Shown: positions 33,987-44,332 of the stretch, one piece after another
How the letters are laid out: the number at the start of each line of letters is the position of its first letter
Numbering within the stretch: the stretch's first letter is position 1
Assembly (NCBI GenBank): GCA_022059125.1
Contig: JAEUWY010000008.1
Location: 930,001-994,000, forward strand
Length of the DNA stretch: 64,000 nucleotides
Origin: Corynespora cassiicola
Lineage: Eukaryota; Ascomycota; Dothideomycetes; Pleosporales; Corynesporascaceae
Direction: 5' to 3'
The notes under the pieces: generated by a model
What the model was told of the DNA's origin: nothing
Seen by the model: only the letters and a program-made list of their open reading frames with translations
Database searches by the model: none
Translations under genes and position numbers: made by a program

Positions 33987-35231
33987 GGTAGGTTAATTAT
34001 GGAAAGAAATCAAAAACAAATACTTGTGCTGGCATATCATATTAAGTCATAGACTGGCCGATTAACCTCCAAGGACTAGGATTGTGTTTCGCTGATCAAT
34101 TGGTCAAGTCTATTTAGAGACCAATCTAGATATCTTACTTTCGGTCGTCGCGGCGATATAACATATGTGAAATGAGAAGGAAACTTTTCAACCTAGTTTC
34201 CTGAGCTTTGCATATTTTTTCACACACTGCAGATTTTGATTGAGGTTTGGAACTAGTTCTACCTACTGTCTTAGAGCCTTTAAGCTTCTCCGAAGCGAAA
34301 CAGCAGGAAAAAAATGCTTATGTGAATGTCTATTCAGATGACGTACATCTATTCGCCTCGCTCTTATATCTAGCCCGTTTATGCTGGCCTCGTTAGAATA
34401 TGTACAGCCAAGGAAGTACCGTCCTAAGGTCTTGTAAACCCTTGGGATCCGCCATTTCCGCCAATGAGCCATGCTTGACCTTAAAATAAAATGCGGGGTC
34501 ATATTGGCCGAGAAGTTCGCCAAATGGGACGGAGAATTTCTATCCTCATATCAGCATCATGTGCTTTCAATGATCAAGAGGGCGAAAGCGCTACGGATGA
34601 ATGGCGACAAATACCATGCCGGATATGGCAGCTGGGTCAGCGACGGAGTGTTACCGCGACGAGATTCTTGGTCATGTTCACCAAAAGTTATGCTTAGTTC
34701 ATGTCGGCTGTGGCGCGTGGTGTACCTGAGCTAAAGCAAGTCGCATCCTCATGTAGGTTCGGTTCACTCTACTCCATGCATGCCCAGAGTCCACGAAATG
34801 TTTCATCACCATTCGCTACACGTGCCATCCCGCATCGGCAGGAGCGGTGCCGATCCCGCCGCCCTATGCCTTGTAATTCTCCGCGTATTATTTTGTGCAG
34901 CAGAGAGACGTAGTAAGACATATGCGCGCCGCGGGGAGCGTTCTATTCCGACTGGCTGATCAACCCCTAGTGACACCGCGTAACGGTATTACCACAACAC
35001 TAACCTCTTAATATGGAAAGCGGCGATGCCTAAGAGCTTTGGCATGTTTTCCACCAGTAAGGTATTCCATGACCAAAATAAGAGTGCCATATATTCCCGG
35101 GATTTTCGTTCCCATGGAAAGGGGCCCAAGCCCTGTGGAAGATCAAAAGGGCCCGGCCCGCTTCCATGATTCTCTTGGAACTTTTCATCTTTGTAGTTTG
35201 ATTGAGCTTCATTTCTAGTCCATTAGTAAAG
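33987..35231. other. Intergenic (1.2 kb), no gene recognised
   Basis: Aldolase 3' end followed by the promoter of the secreted arabinanase. Open frames are short; none has a signal peptide or domain. Confidence 0.45.
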
Positions 35232-36305
35232 ATGCGTACTTCTTTCATCTTCTCGATCCCTTTCCTTTGGTCCGCCGCTGTCAACGCGTATGCGAACCCC
35301 TTGGCTTGCAGCGGCGTATGCGTCAATGCACACGATCCCACGATCATCCGTCGTGACGACGGAAGATACTTTCGATTTTCGACGGGCGGAAGAATAGCAA
35401 TCCACAGTGCACCGTCATTGACTGGACCATGGGAATACCGCGGGGCTGCCATTCCCAGCGGATCTACAATCAACAAGCCAGGCAGGAATGACTTGTGGGC
35501 TCCCGATGTTACCAAAGTTGGAAATACATACTATATGTACTATTCGGTCTCTACCTTCGGAAGTCAGGACTCGGCCATTGGAGTCGCGACATCGACGGAC
35601 CTTGATGTGAACACTTGGACTGATCGGGGCTCGTCGGGTGTCGTCTCGTCACCAGGCAGCCCATACAATGCTATTGATGGCCAGCTGCTTATTGACGGCA
35701 GCAATCTGTATATGAACTTCGGGTCCTTCTGGAGTGACTTGTACCAAGTCCAGATGTCTAACCCGCCCACCGGTGTGGCGCGCGGCTCTACGAGCAGGCA
35801 AATTGCATTTAAGCCAGAGGGCGAGCACGCACAAGAAGCAGCTTATGTTTACAAGAACGGCAACTACTACTACTTGTTCTTCTCTGCTGGCAAGTGCTGC
35901 GGTTACGATGCCAACAGGCCTGCTCCAGGCGAGGAATATAAGATCCAGGTCTGCAGGTCGAACTCGGCCACTGGTCCATTCGTGAGTCAACTAATCCGTT
36001 GGCTGGCGCTTGCAAGCTAACTTTGTTTTAAGACCGACAGGAATGGAGTGGCTTGCACCCAGGGAGGAGGTACCACTGTTCTCGAATCGCACGGCTGGGT
36101 CTATGGTCCAGGTGGCCAAGGTGTATACAATGACCCATCTGAGGGCCCGGTTCTGTACTATCACTACGGTATGTGTTCCTCATATCATCTAGATTATAAT
36201 ATATCTAACATGACGACAGTGGATACGCGTGTTGGCTATGCTGACGGCCAGAAGCGATTTGGTGTCAACAAGATTGATTTCTCGAGTGGCTGGCCAGTAG
36301 TATAG
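35232..36305 (+). CDS. abnA: Secreted GH43 endo-1,5-alpha-L-arabinanase
   Basis: Cleaves the arabinan side chains of pectin outside the cell. Exons 35232-35981, 36033-36168 and 36220-36305 give 323 residues. The chosen start gives a signal peptide ([21 protein letters not shown]); an ATG ten codons earlier would bury it. The five-blade propeller carries the base Asp in [13 protein letters not shown] (D35), [18 protein letters not shown], the middle Asp in [12 protein letters not shown], and the acid Glu in [40 protein letters not shown] then [18 protein letters not shown] and FSSGWPVV complete the last blade, so the protein is full length and has no carbohydrate-binding module. Expression is likely induced by pectin breakdown products. 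It is the only secreted plant-wall enzyme in the window. Confidence 0.92.
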
Positions 36306-36730
36306 AGTAATAATGATCCAAGGGTCAAATTACCTGAAGGGCGCATTGTAGCTACTTGACTAGTTCGCTGTACATATATCTGGGCATTCGTTGCCCTTGT
36401 TTTTCGTCGATGCTGATATTTCAAAAAAAAAAAAAACTCAACTCTTTGCTATCTGTCCGACGTGGAAAAATAGTTTTGACAATGTTGATTTTTGGTTGAA
36501 TATTCTATATTACTCATTTCAGTAACCTTGAGATAGTTTAATATTTGTGGCGTTGGCTATTGAAAAAACATGTCGTAGATAATACGAGACGAGAGAGGAA
36601 TCACTTTAGAATAACCTAATTCAAAAGAAGTGTCATCAACAGACAATTCTCTGCGGATGAGGTTTGTAAAACTAGATAAGTGTTGATTATAGCTGTTTTT
36701 GATTCGGCAGTGTTTGTAGCTTGAGTGAAT
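36306..36730. other. Convergent 3' region with a poly-A run
   Basis: Between the convergent arabinanase and dehydrogenase genes. A run of A (about 36424-36436) is the only simple feature; the rest is AT-rich 3' sequence. Confidence 0.5.
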
Positions 36731-38064
36731 CTAGGCCACGGCCTCCAGGATTTCCTGTACCTGTTCCGCCTTGGTAAGGGGGATTGGGTTCGTCGGCGAC
36801 CAGAAATCGTCCAGTGCACGCTTCGACAATGATGGAATAACGTCACTCGATACCCCCAGTTCTTTCAGGGTCCTTGGCAAACCAAGTGACCTTATGACTG
36901 CGTCCACGACGTCTCCAAGGTCCGCTGTTTCGGGACTTCCGCCGGCAGATTTGAGAGCATCGACAACTTCCGGCTCAGACAAAAGAATCGACTTAACCTT
37001 CTCCTGGCGACGAGAAATTTCTGGGTTGGAGGCGCCATGCTTGATGTTGAACTTCATGACGGCAGGGCACATTATACAACTCGTGACACCATGTGGTACA
37101 CCAAGTGGACCCAGTTGGTGGCCGATAGCGTGACTCCCACCCATGGGTATGCCTGCACGGACGCCGTCCATGGCTAGGTTCACCGCAAGCTGCGATCGGT
37201 GCCTCGAAGGAACGTCATTGGGATCGGACTTGGACTTAAGCAGACTGGGTACTAGCAAGTGGAGACCCTTTTCAGCTTTTTCATCCGATTCGGGGGTGGC
37301 GCTAAGGCTGCACAGTGCTTCTACGCAGTGATCCATTGACCGAACTCCAGTAGAAAGCCAATGGTATTCAGGCATGGTCAAGCAGAGCTCAGCATCCAGG
37401 ATGATGAGTTTGGAACCCATTCCCGAGAACAAAAAGCCCTGTTTGTGGTGTGTTTCGTCATTAGTCCCGCCTGCCAGCGCGAAATATTCTCCACCGGAAA
37501 GACTGGTGGGGATTGTGATAAGAGGAACTGTAGGCGCTTTTACATCCGACGGTATATTGGGGCTTTCAACCGAGTAGCGGGCCAGGTCCTCTGGCGTGCT
37601 GATGCCATTCGCTAGACACTGCATGAAGGGTCAGCATCTTGTTTTAAACTATGGGACGATGCACTTACAAGCACCACAAGCTTTGCCCCATCAGTTATGC
37701 TCCCGGCCCCTAATGTGACTACGCAATCCGCCCCCGCCTCGCGGCATTCGGCAGTGATGGAGAGAATATCCGACCATAATGTATGAGGCTTCATGCCCTT
37801 GCGTACGCCGACAACGACATCTTCTCCAAGCGCATCAATTAGCTTATCGACCTTATCGGTGCTACTTGATAGAGATCCCGACGCGATAATGTAGACTTTC
37901 GATGCATGGAACGTGTCCTCGACATGTTTTGCACACGACTCATAATAGGGCCGACCGTACGAGACCCACGGCGACGGAAGCTGCAGATTGTGGATCGGTA
38001 TGCCAGCGAATACGGTACCGGGTGGTTCGGTGAATGCTGGCCTGTAGGTTTCGGAATCGCCCAT
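36731..38064 (-). CDS. Iron-containing alcohol dehydrogenase, maleylacetate reductase-like
   Basis: Group III alcohol dehydrogenases use NAD(P)H and a metal; maleylacetate reductases make 3-oxoadipate in hydroquinone and resorcinol breakdown. Exons 38064-37669 and 37618-36731 give 427 residues. The nucleotide part has YIIASGSLSS, CVVTLGAGSITDGAKL and ITIPTSLSGGEYFALAGGTND, the last like maleylacetate reductases. The helical part has the metal-site His candidates in MDHCVEALC and GGSHAIGHQLGPLGVPHGVTS. The ATG at 38064 is chosen; the frame upstream has only a TTG. It is divergent from the Baeyer-Villiger monooxygenase across 408 bp, which supports a role in aromatic catabolism. A generic metal-dependent alcohol dehydrogenase is the alternative. 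Confidence 0.82.
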
Positions 38065-38472
38065 GTTGTGACACGCAAGCAATGGATCTCAGTGGTTGAA
38101 AATGGATGGTTTCTGCAGATGCTGACGGATTAACGAAGTTTATGCCCCTCACTAAGCCCCGCTATCGAATCCATCGATTTTTCTGGGTTAAGGGCATTGC
38201 TCAGTGGCGAATTTTCTGGACCCTGGCGCGTACATGTCGTCACAGATAAGATGCCTCGGGAAGTGCGCTGCTCACGCCAGCATGTACGCGGAGTGGCGCT
38301 ACCCCTCAACCGGCCGACCTATGCCGAGGAAACGTGTGTTCCTATGTGTCTGTAGTCAGCCATGTTGTGCACCATGCACATGTATTATAATCCGTCATCA
38401 CTAGTTCCTCGTCCTTTATATCTTGGTTATCTCTCACGATATTAGAATTCGTCCTCTGGAACAAATATCACC
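38065..38472. promoter_or_regulatory. Divergent promoter between Fe-ADH and BVMO
   Basis: Only 408 bases separate the two start codons. TTTATATC lies near 38414, about 55 bases before the BVMO ATG, as a possible TATA element. A shared regulator site is plausible but none is recognised. Confidence 0.45.
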
Positions 38473-40316
38473 ATGGCTCCAAGTCGTATTATGGAAATCT
38501 CGGCAGCGCCCGACCCAGGACTTATCCCACCTTCAGATGCTCCCCACGAGAATGAATGGTATAATCAGGACTTTGATGGTTACCGAGTTTCGGAACATCC
38601 CTTGCACACGAGACGCCACCTCCGGATCATTTGCGTTGGTGCTGGCGCTGCTGGCCTACAGATCGCATATAAAGCCGAACGAGCTCTGAAAGATATTGAA
38701 CTCAAGATATACGAGAAGAATAGCGACGTCGGTGGAACTTGGTTAGAAAACAGGTACCCGGGCTGCACGTGTGATATTCCATCCCACAGCTATCAGTACA
38801 CTTGGGCGAGGAACACCCGCTGGAGCCACTTCTACTCGGGCGCAGAAGAAATCTGGCAGTACTTCAAAGACGTTGCGACGAAGTATGAACTGGAAAAATA
38901 TATCCAGTTCAACACCAAGGTAGAATGTGCCAAATGGGACGAAGAATCTGGACAATGGAAACTGCATGTCAAAGGTCCAGACGGCCAGGTGATTGAGGAC
39001 TGGTGCGACGTTCTCTTTTGCGGTACCGGAGTTCTCAATTCGTGGAAATACCCCAACATTCCAGGATTGGACACCTTCAAAGGAAAGCTGATGCATTCTG
39101 CGCAGTGGGATAGCTCCTACGACTTGAGTGGCAAAACGGTTGCTGTGATTGGTGGCGGCTCTTCTGGCGTCCAGATTATTCCCAACATACAACCGACCGT
39201 CGGAAAACTCATCGCCTTTCTAAGATCGCCAGTCTGGGTAACTACCGGCTTCGGAGCACAGCATGCAGGTCCGGGTGGAACGAATTTCCAATATTCGGAA
39301 GAGCAAATCAAAAAGTGGGAAGAAGACCCTGCCGCGTATAACCAATATGCGCGAGACGTGGAAGGCGAATTGAATAAGCGGTTTAACCTGATGCACCTCA
39401 ACAGCAACGATCAAAAGAAAGCACGAGAGCTCATTGCGAACATGATGAAGGACAAGTTGAATAACGAAAAAATCGCAAAACACATGGTTCCAGAGTTTGC
39501 CTTGGGATGCCGCCGAATGACGCCTGGGAGCGGCTACCTCGAGAGCTTGAGCAAGGAGAACGTCGAAGTCATGCCACGATCAGTGACCAAGCTGACCGAG
39601 ACGGGCATCGTAGACGAGAGTGGGCAGGAACACGAAGTCGACGTCGTAATCTGTGCGACGGGATTCGACACATCTTTTACTCCCCACTTCAAGGTGACGG
39701 GGCGGAAAGACGCGGATATAAAGACCCAGTTCGGCGAGTTTCCGATCGGATATTTAGGCATAACGGCGGAGAACTTCCCGAACCTTTTTTGTAAGCCAAG
39801 ACCACACATCTATGTACCCCGTGCTGTAGGGCGTGCTGGGCGTCCATGTAGGGCGTGTTTGGGGTAACGGGAACGCTAACGACGGCAGTGCTGATCGGAC
39901 CTAACGGACCAGCTAGCCATTCCTCCATCCTACCTATTCTGGAATGGTATACCCGCTATGCTTTCCAGGTTATCGACAAGTTCCAGACGGAGAACATCAA
40001 GGCCTTTGAGCCGAAGGGAGCCGCCATCAAAGATTTGTACAATCATACCCACGAGCTAATGAAGCGCCTGGCATGGTCGTCGGCCTGTCGCTCATGGTTC
40101 AAGAACGGGAAAACACACGGCCCAGTCACGGCCATCTATCCGGGCTCTCGACTTCATTTCTTCGAGTTGCTGAAGCACGTTCGCTGGGAAGACTACGATT
40201 TGACCTACCGCACGGGCAATCGATTCCAGTTCCTTGGAAATGGCTTCACGTACACTGAACAAAACCCAGACGGCGACCCGGTCTGGTACTTTGACGACGA
40301 GTTTACCAAGATATGA
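38473..40316 (+). CDS. Flavin-dependent Baeyer-Villiger monooxygenase
   Basis: Type I BVMOs use FAD, NADPH and oxygen to turn ketones into esters. Exons 38473-39790 and 39889-40316 give 581 residues. The FAD site is CVGAGAAGLQ (GxGxxG at 56-61), with GGTWLENRYPGCTCDIPSH after it. The BVMO fingerprint FxGxxxHxxxW(D) appears as FKGKLMHSAQWD near residue 202, and the NADPH site is VIGGGSSGVQ near 225. The late ATGF motif (VVICATGFDTSFTP) is present. The start is preceded by ATCACC, a good fungal context. Length and motifs fit substrate classes from alicyclic ketones to acetophenones and steroids; the substrate cannot be told. It converges with the permease, 75 bp between stops. Confidence 0.92.
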
Positions 40317-40391
40317 ATTAAGGAAGAAATGGTATTCGTAAAGCGCTAAAAATACAGGGCAGGTTGCTTTTTGACCTCGCCGATCATAAAA

Positions 40392-41840
40392 CTAGAATAT
40401 GCTATTATCTGCGCACGTGAACGGACCGTTCAACTCGCTATTGGGATCGTTGAAAATATCCAGCAGTGCCTTTAATGACGTGTAAAGACCACCCGCGTTC
40501 AAGAACAGGGTCAGTCCGATGATGCCGTAATTGACAACAGCCAAGCAAATCTTCTTGGGAGAGCTGAACTGGACCTTCCAGTTAAGATGGAACCAGAACA
40601 AACTGGTGAGCCCGAAAGTGAACCAAGAGATGAAAATGGCGGCACTAATGTTGAGAATGGAGCTGAAGATGGGAATGGCGTTGGAGACGACAAAGGTGAC
40701 GATCCAGAAGAGGGAGCCAATGGAGATCCAGATGGTCCACGTCTTGGCGTTGTGGGTGTTGACCTGGGTGGGCGAATACTTGCGCATGAGCGCAACGTAC
40801 ATGTACTTGATGGCAGTGATACCGATGACAAGACCAGTTCCCAATACAGAGGGTAGCAAGATGCCATAAGCGATTTTGGCGGGCAGGACAGGAGCCGAAC
40901 CAAGGGCAGGCGAAGTGACAGCATCTCCAGCCAACACATAGATGACGCAGGCCACGACAATGTAGATGACGACCTCGAAAGACTTCTGCATCATGAGCGC
41001 TGGTGGGAAGTCCTTGGAAGGGTCCCTCATTTCTGCCATGACGGAGATGAAGCTCTGGTTTCCGGCAAAAGCAAAGGCAACGTTGAGCAGCGCGTTGACA
41101 GCTTCAACGAACGTCGGGTTTCCGACAACCTTGATTTCGACATCAAACCCAGGGGGCGCATTGGGTCCTCCTACACCGAGTGCAATCATGACGATCAGGA
41201 CAGCCGCAACAATCGAAACGGTGCAGACCCAACTGAAGAGAGCCGCAAACGTAAGCTTCCTCGGGAGGCAGAGAAGCCAGCACACGAAATGCGGGAAAGC
41301 CATAAAGGCCACCGTGCACAGTGCATGACTCGAAAGCGTATTCAGAGCGATCGACATGGTGATATTTGCCGAGGAGCAGATGAGTACCAAGTTGAGAACG
41401 AAGGCGATGCCGAGGAACGTTTCAAATGGCGCACCTCCGACATACCGCGCACAGTCCACCAAGTTGGTGACCATGGGATATTTTCGGTAGAACTGAACGA
41501 GGATGTAACCGCAGTAGGTAGTGAGGGCTCCAAATCCAAGAATGGCAATGATGCCGGGTACCAAGCCTAGGGTTTGGAGGGCGGATGGCAAGCTCAAGAT
41601 TCCGATTCCGACTTCGATGGTAATGAGGATAACGCATGCTCGCCATCTTCCAAGCGTGCGGTAGTTCTCCTCTGGGGGAAATTCATCGAACGAGGCTGGG
41701 GCTTCATTTTTGATACCTGATCCCACCTCTGCATTGTGGCCATATGCATCCTCCATATCTTTCTCAAATCCAGGAAGCTGGGCAGAATGGTCAAAGGGGC
41801 CACCTTGCCAATTGTCTTCGGTACGCCCTTTGCTGACCAT
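40392..41840 (-). CDS. AAAP-family amino-acid permease (Mtr-like)
   Basis: Proton-coupled uptake of neutral or aromatic amino acids at the plasma membrane. It is a single exon of 482 residues from the ATG at 41840; the frame extends further only through a TTG at 41888. A cytosolic hydrophilic head of about 65 residues with FPPEENYRTLGRWRA precedes about 11 membrane helices, beginning ACVILITIEVGIGILSLPSA, the family's substrate-binding first helix. LLNVAFAFAGNQSFISVMAEMRDPSKDF is the conserved centre, cut here by a helix break. Head-to-tail order with the BVMO is convergent, so co-regulation is not implied by promoter sharing. No truncation is visible. Confidence 0.9.
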   Translation of the reverse strand: MVSKGRTEDNWQGGPFDHSAQLPGFEKDMEDAYGHNAEVGSGIKNEAPASFDEFPPEENYRTLGRWRACVILITIEVGIGILSLPSALQTLGLVPGIIAILGFGALTTYCGYILVQFYRKYPMVTNLVDCARYVGGAPFETFLGIAFVLNLVLICSSANITMSIALNTLSSHALCTVAFMAFPHFVCWLLCLPRKLTFAALFSWVCTVSIVAAVLIVMIALGVGGPNAPPGFDVEIKVVGNPTFVEAVNALLNVAFAFAGNQSFISVMAEMRDPSKDFPPALMMQKSFEVVIYIVVACVIYVLAGDAVTSPALGSAPVLPAKIAYGILLPSVLGTGLVIGITAIKYMYVALMRKYSPTQVNTHNAKTWTIWISIGSLFWIVTFVVSNAIPIFSSILNISAAIFISWFTFGLTSLFWFHLNWKVQFSSPKKICLAVVNYGIIGLTLFLNAGGLYTSLKALLDIFNDPNSELNGPFTCADNSIF

Positions 41841-44332
41841 GGTGGGCGATTGTGAGGTGTAAGGGGGTAGAGATGAGGGAGGGTTCAAAATGGTGGATGT
41901 TGAGAAATCGACCCGCGGTACGGGGTGGGTAGCCTTATAAAGACCCCTATGAGTCGAAGTTTGCCTTCTCGAACGTCTGACGAATTTTCCTCCACTGCAT
42001 TATTAACTAGTCTCCGACGTCGCCGTTGAACATTTTTAATTGGGTATATCTGTGCATGGACCAGATGGATCTGTAGGAGATCCAAGGCCCTCCCCGAGCC
42101 CGTCCGGTCCTGTCTCTGTCCGACATGGCCACTAGTGTGGAGTGCGGAGAAGTGGACTCATTTCGTCGCTTCGCGGTAGTAGCGCGTGAGGCAGTTAATG
42201 TCACTGCGGCTGCATGGCACCATGTCTCGCGACGGATTTTTGCAGAAGCAGAAAGTGGGACGCCATTTGTAATAGTTTGCCATTAGAAGGATATGTAACC
42301 GTAGAGCTCCACATATGATGTTAGAAAATCTTAGGCCGGGGTTGTCCCGCTCGGTCCGGCCGACCCATCGGATGCCGGTTCCTGACCGATGATGGACCTG
42401 CATTGGCAGAGGGCGATCAATTCCCTTCCAAACTACGTCGCTCATGACATAGGCCAATTTTCTACGCCCCTCGGTTATACAGATTTTCCGACGGAAAAAG
42501 TCTGCATGCGAGGGCGACCTAGTATCGAAGAGTGACATCTGGTCGAAAGGAGTCGCGCAGGGCTCATCAAAAGAGCATGGAGCTTTTCGGAGTAGAATAG
42601 TTTAGGAAAAAAGCGCCAATAAAATCTGCCTTGATTCTCATCAGCTCACGCTAGATTCTTGGGAGCATCTCCAACTCCACTCTTCCTCCTTTTGCGATGA
42701 AACTATTACACATAGTTGGAGCTTTGGGCTGGTCTGGTAGCCTCTCAACGACCCTGAATTTGATGAGAACACGTTTCCCCAGGCAGCCCACAAGTACCAC
42801 ATGTCAAAGGAACCTTGTAGAGTTGCGTCTTGGGGTGCGGAGGAAATAGGCTTTGACGGAAGCTTGGCGGGTGTTTTCAGCGCATACGTCTTCGCGGAGA
42901 CCGATCAAAAGCAACGAGACGAGAATGCAGCACGGGCTGAATAGTGTATCCCACGCCAGTCCGAAATGAGCAGCTTGAAAGAGAACGCGCCGACACCGAC
43001 CTTCCTATTCGACTTGAGCCAAGTTCTTCGCTTGACAACACATCTGACGTCGCAGCAGGTAGTGGTTGCCAGTACGGAAGACACGGCTGCTAGAAGACCG
43101 AGGTATTCTTCGTCGAATTCGGGATCTTCTTGGGATAAGACGTGAATCTCGGCATGAGCTGTATGAGTATCGCGATCATAATCAGTCAGATAGAGATCTC
43201 GCCTACACCGCGAGATCTACCAACGCCTCCACCATAGACAATATGGGGTGCAGCTGCTTCACCCCACTACGATTTTCTTGGGTCGATTAGAAGGATTTAG
43301 AGATCTGGGGAAAGGGACAGGCAGGGTACACAGGCTTGTTGCACGCAATGCCTGGTAGTAAGCACCCAAGAGACCCACATGCTGTCCCATCGGTTATCAG
43401 CGGCTGTAGAAGAACAGAACAACAGACAGACCTCCGGGGAAAAACAAACTACGGGAGTCTGCAGGAAGCACGGGGAGGCCGAAATTAGAATGATCGACTA
43501 AGTATGCAACCAAAATCGAAATAGAAACGAAGGTGGGTATGTTGAACTTGAGTACATAAAGGCGCACTCTTCGTTCGGCGGGAACGATTGGTAGGAAAAG
43601 TTCCATTCTTCTTCGATTCGTGCCTAGGTATCAAAGACCTTTACCAGCCTTCAACGCAACCATGTGATGGCTATCATTTTTTCATTTAGGCTTACTGTGT
43701 CTCCATAATCATCTATGCTCATGCTGGTGATCGCTTAAGAGAGATGTATTTGAGGTCAGAGTCCCTACGAGCGGCTCCGAGAGAGAAATGGAATATTCCT
43801 AACTTTCCAGTGTGATCCATGGAAGGAATCCAAGCACTTGGTGTAGTAGATCTGGAGAAGAGGTAAGTCCGTTGATATGGATAGTTCAGAGGGGCGAAGG
43901 CGTGTTCGCGTGGTGTTCGACGGCATCCATCTTTTGCAGATCTAACACGTCATTATCAACGAGACCGGACAATGCTTCTTGTGTGGATATCGTGCGTAAT
44001 TTTCATCTGATAGTTACTATATTTCAACATTGTAGACTCCCGTCTCCTGTTGAGGCCGGATATTGACGTTGGCGATGGCGGCTGGTGGCGGCGAACTCAG
44101 GGGAGAAAAAATCGGACGTCGGAAGTCGGCATCGCCAAGACGCCATTACCTAATTAGCCTCCAGACCCTCAACGTTCGAGAATCGACTGACTGCAAGCTT
44201 GGATTCATCTAGATAGAAAGGCACCCATGTCATGAGTGGAAATTTTTCATCTACTATATTTACACAAGGGAAAAAGAGTCTCAAATGCAAAGGTTCCCGG
44301 ATGGTTGGAAGAGACTCCATATCTTTAGCCTT
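41841..44332. other. Intergenic (2.5 kb) between permease and giant repeat gene
   Basis: The left end holds the permease promoter with a TATA-like element at 41935-41942. The rest shows only short frames: a 53-codon plus-strand ORF starting at 42967 and a 74-codon ORF at 43066-43290, neither with a domain. No repeats, RNA genes or transposon ends were recognised. Confidence 0.45.
41935..41942 (-). promoter_or_regulatory. TATA-like box of the permease gene
   Basis: On the minus strand the sequence reads CTTTATAA about 95 bases before the ATG at 41840, a suitable distance for a core promoter. Confidence 0.4.
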
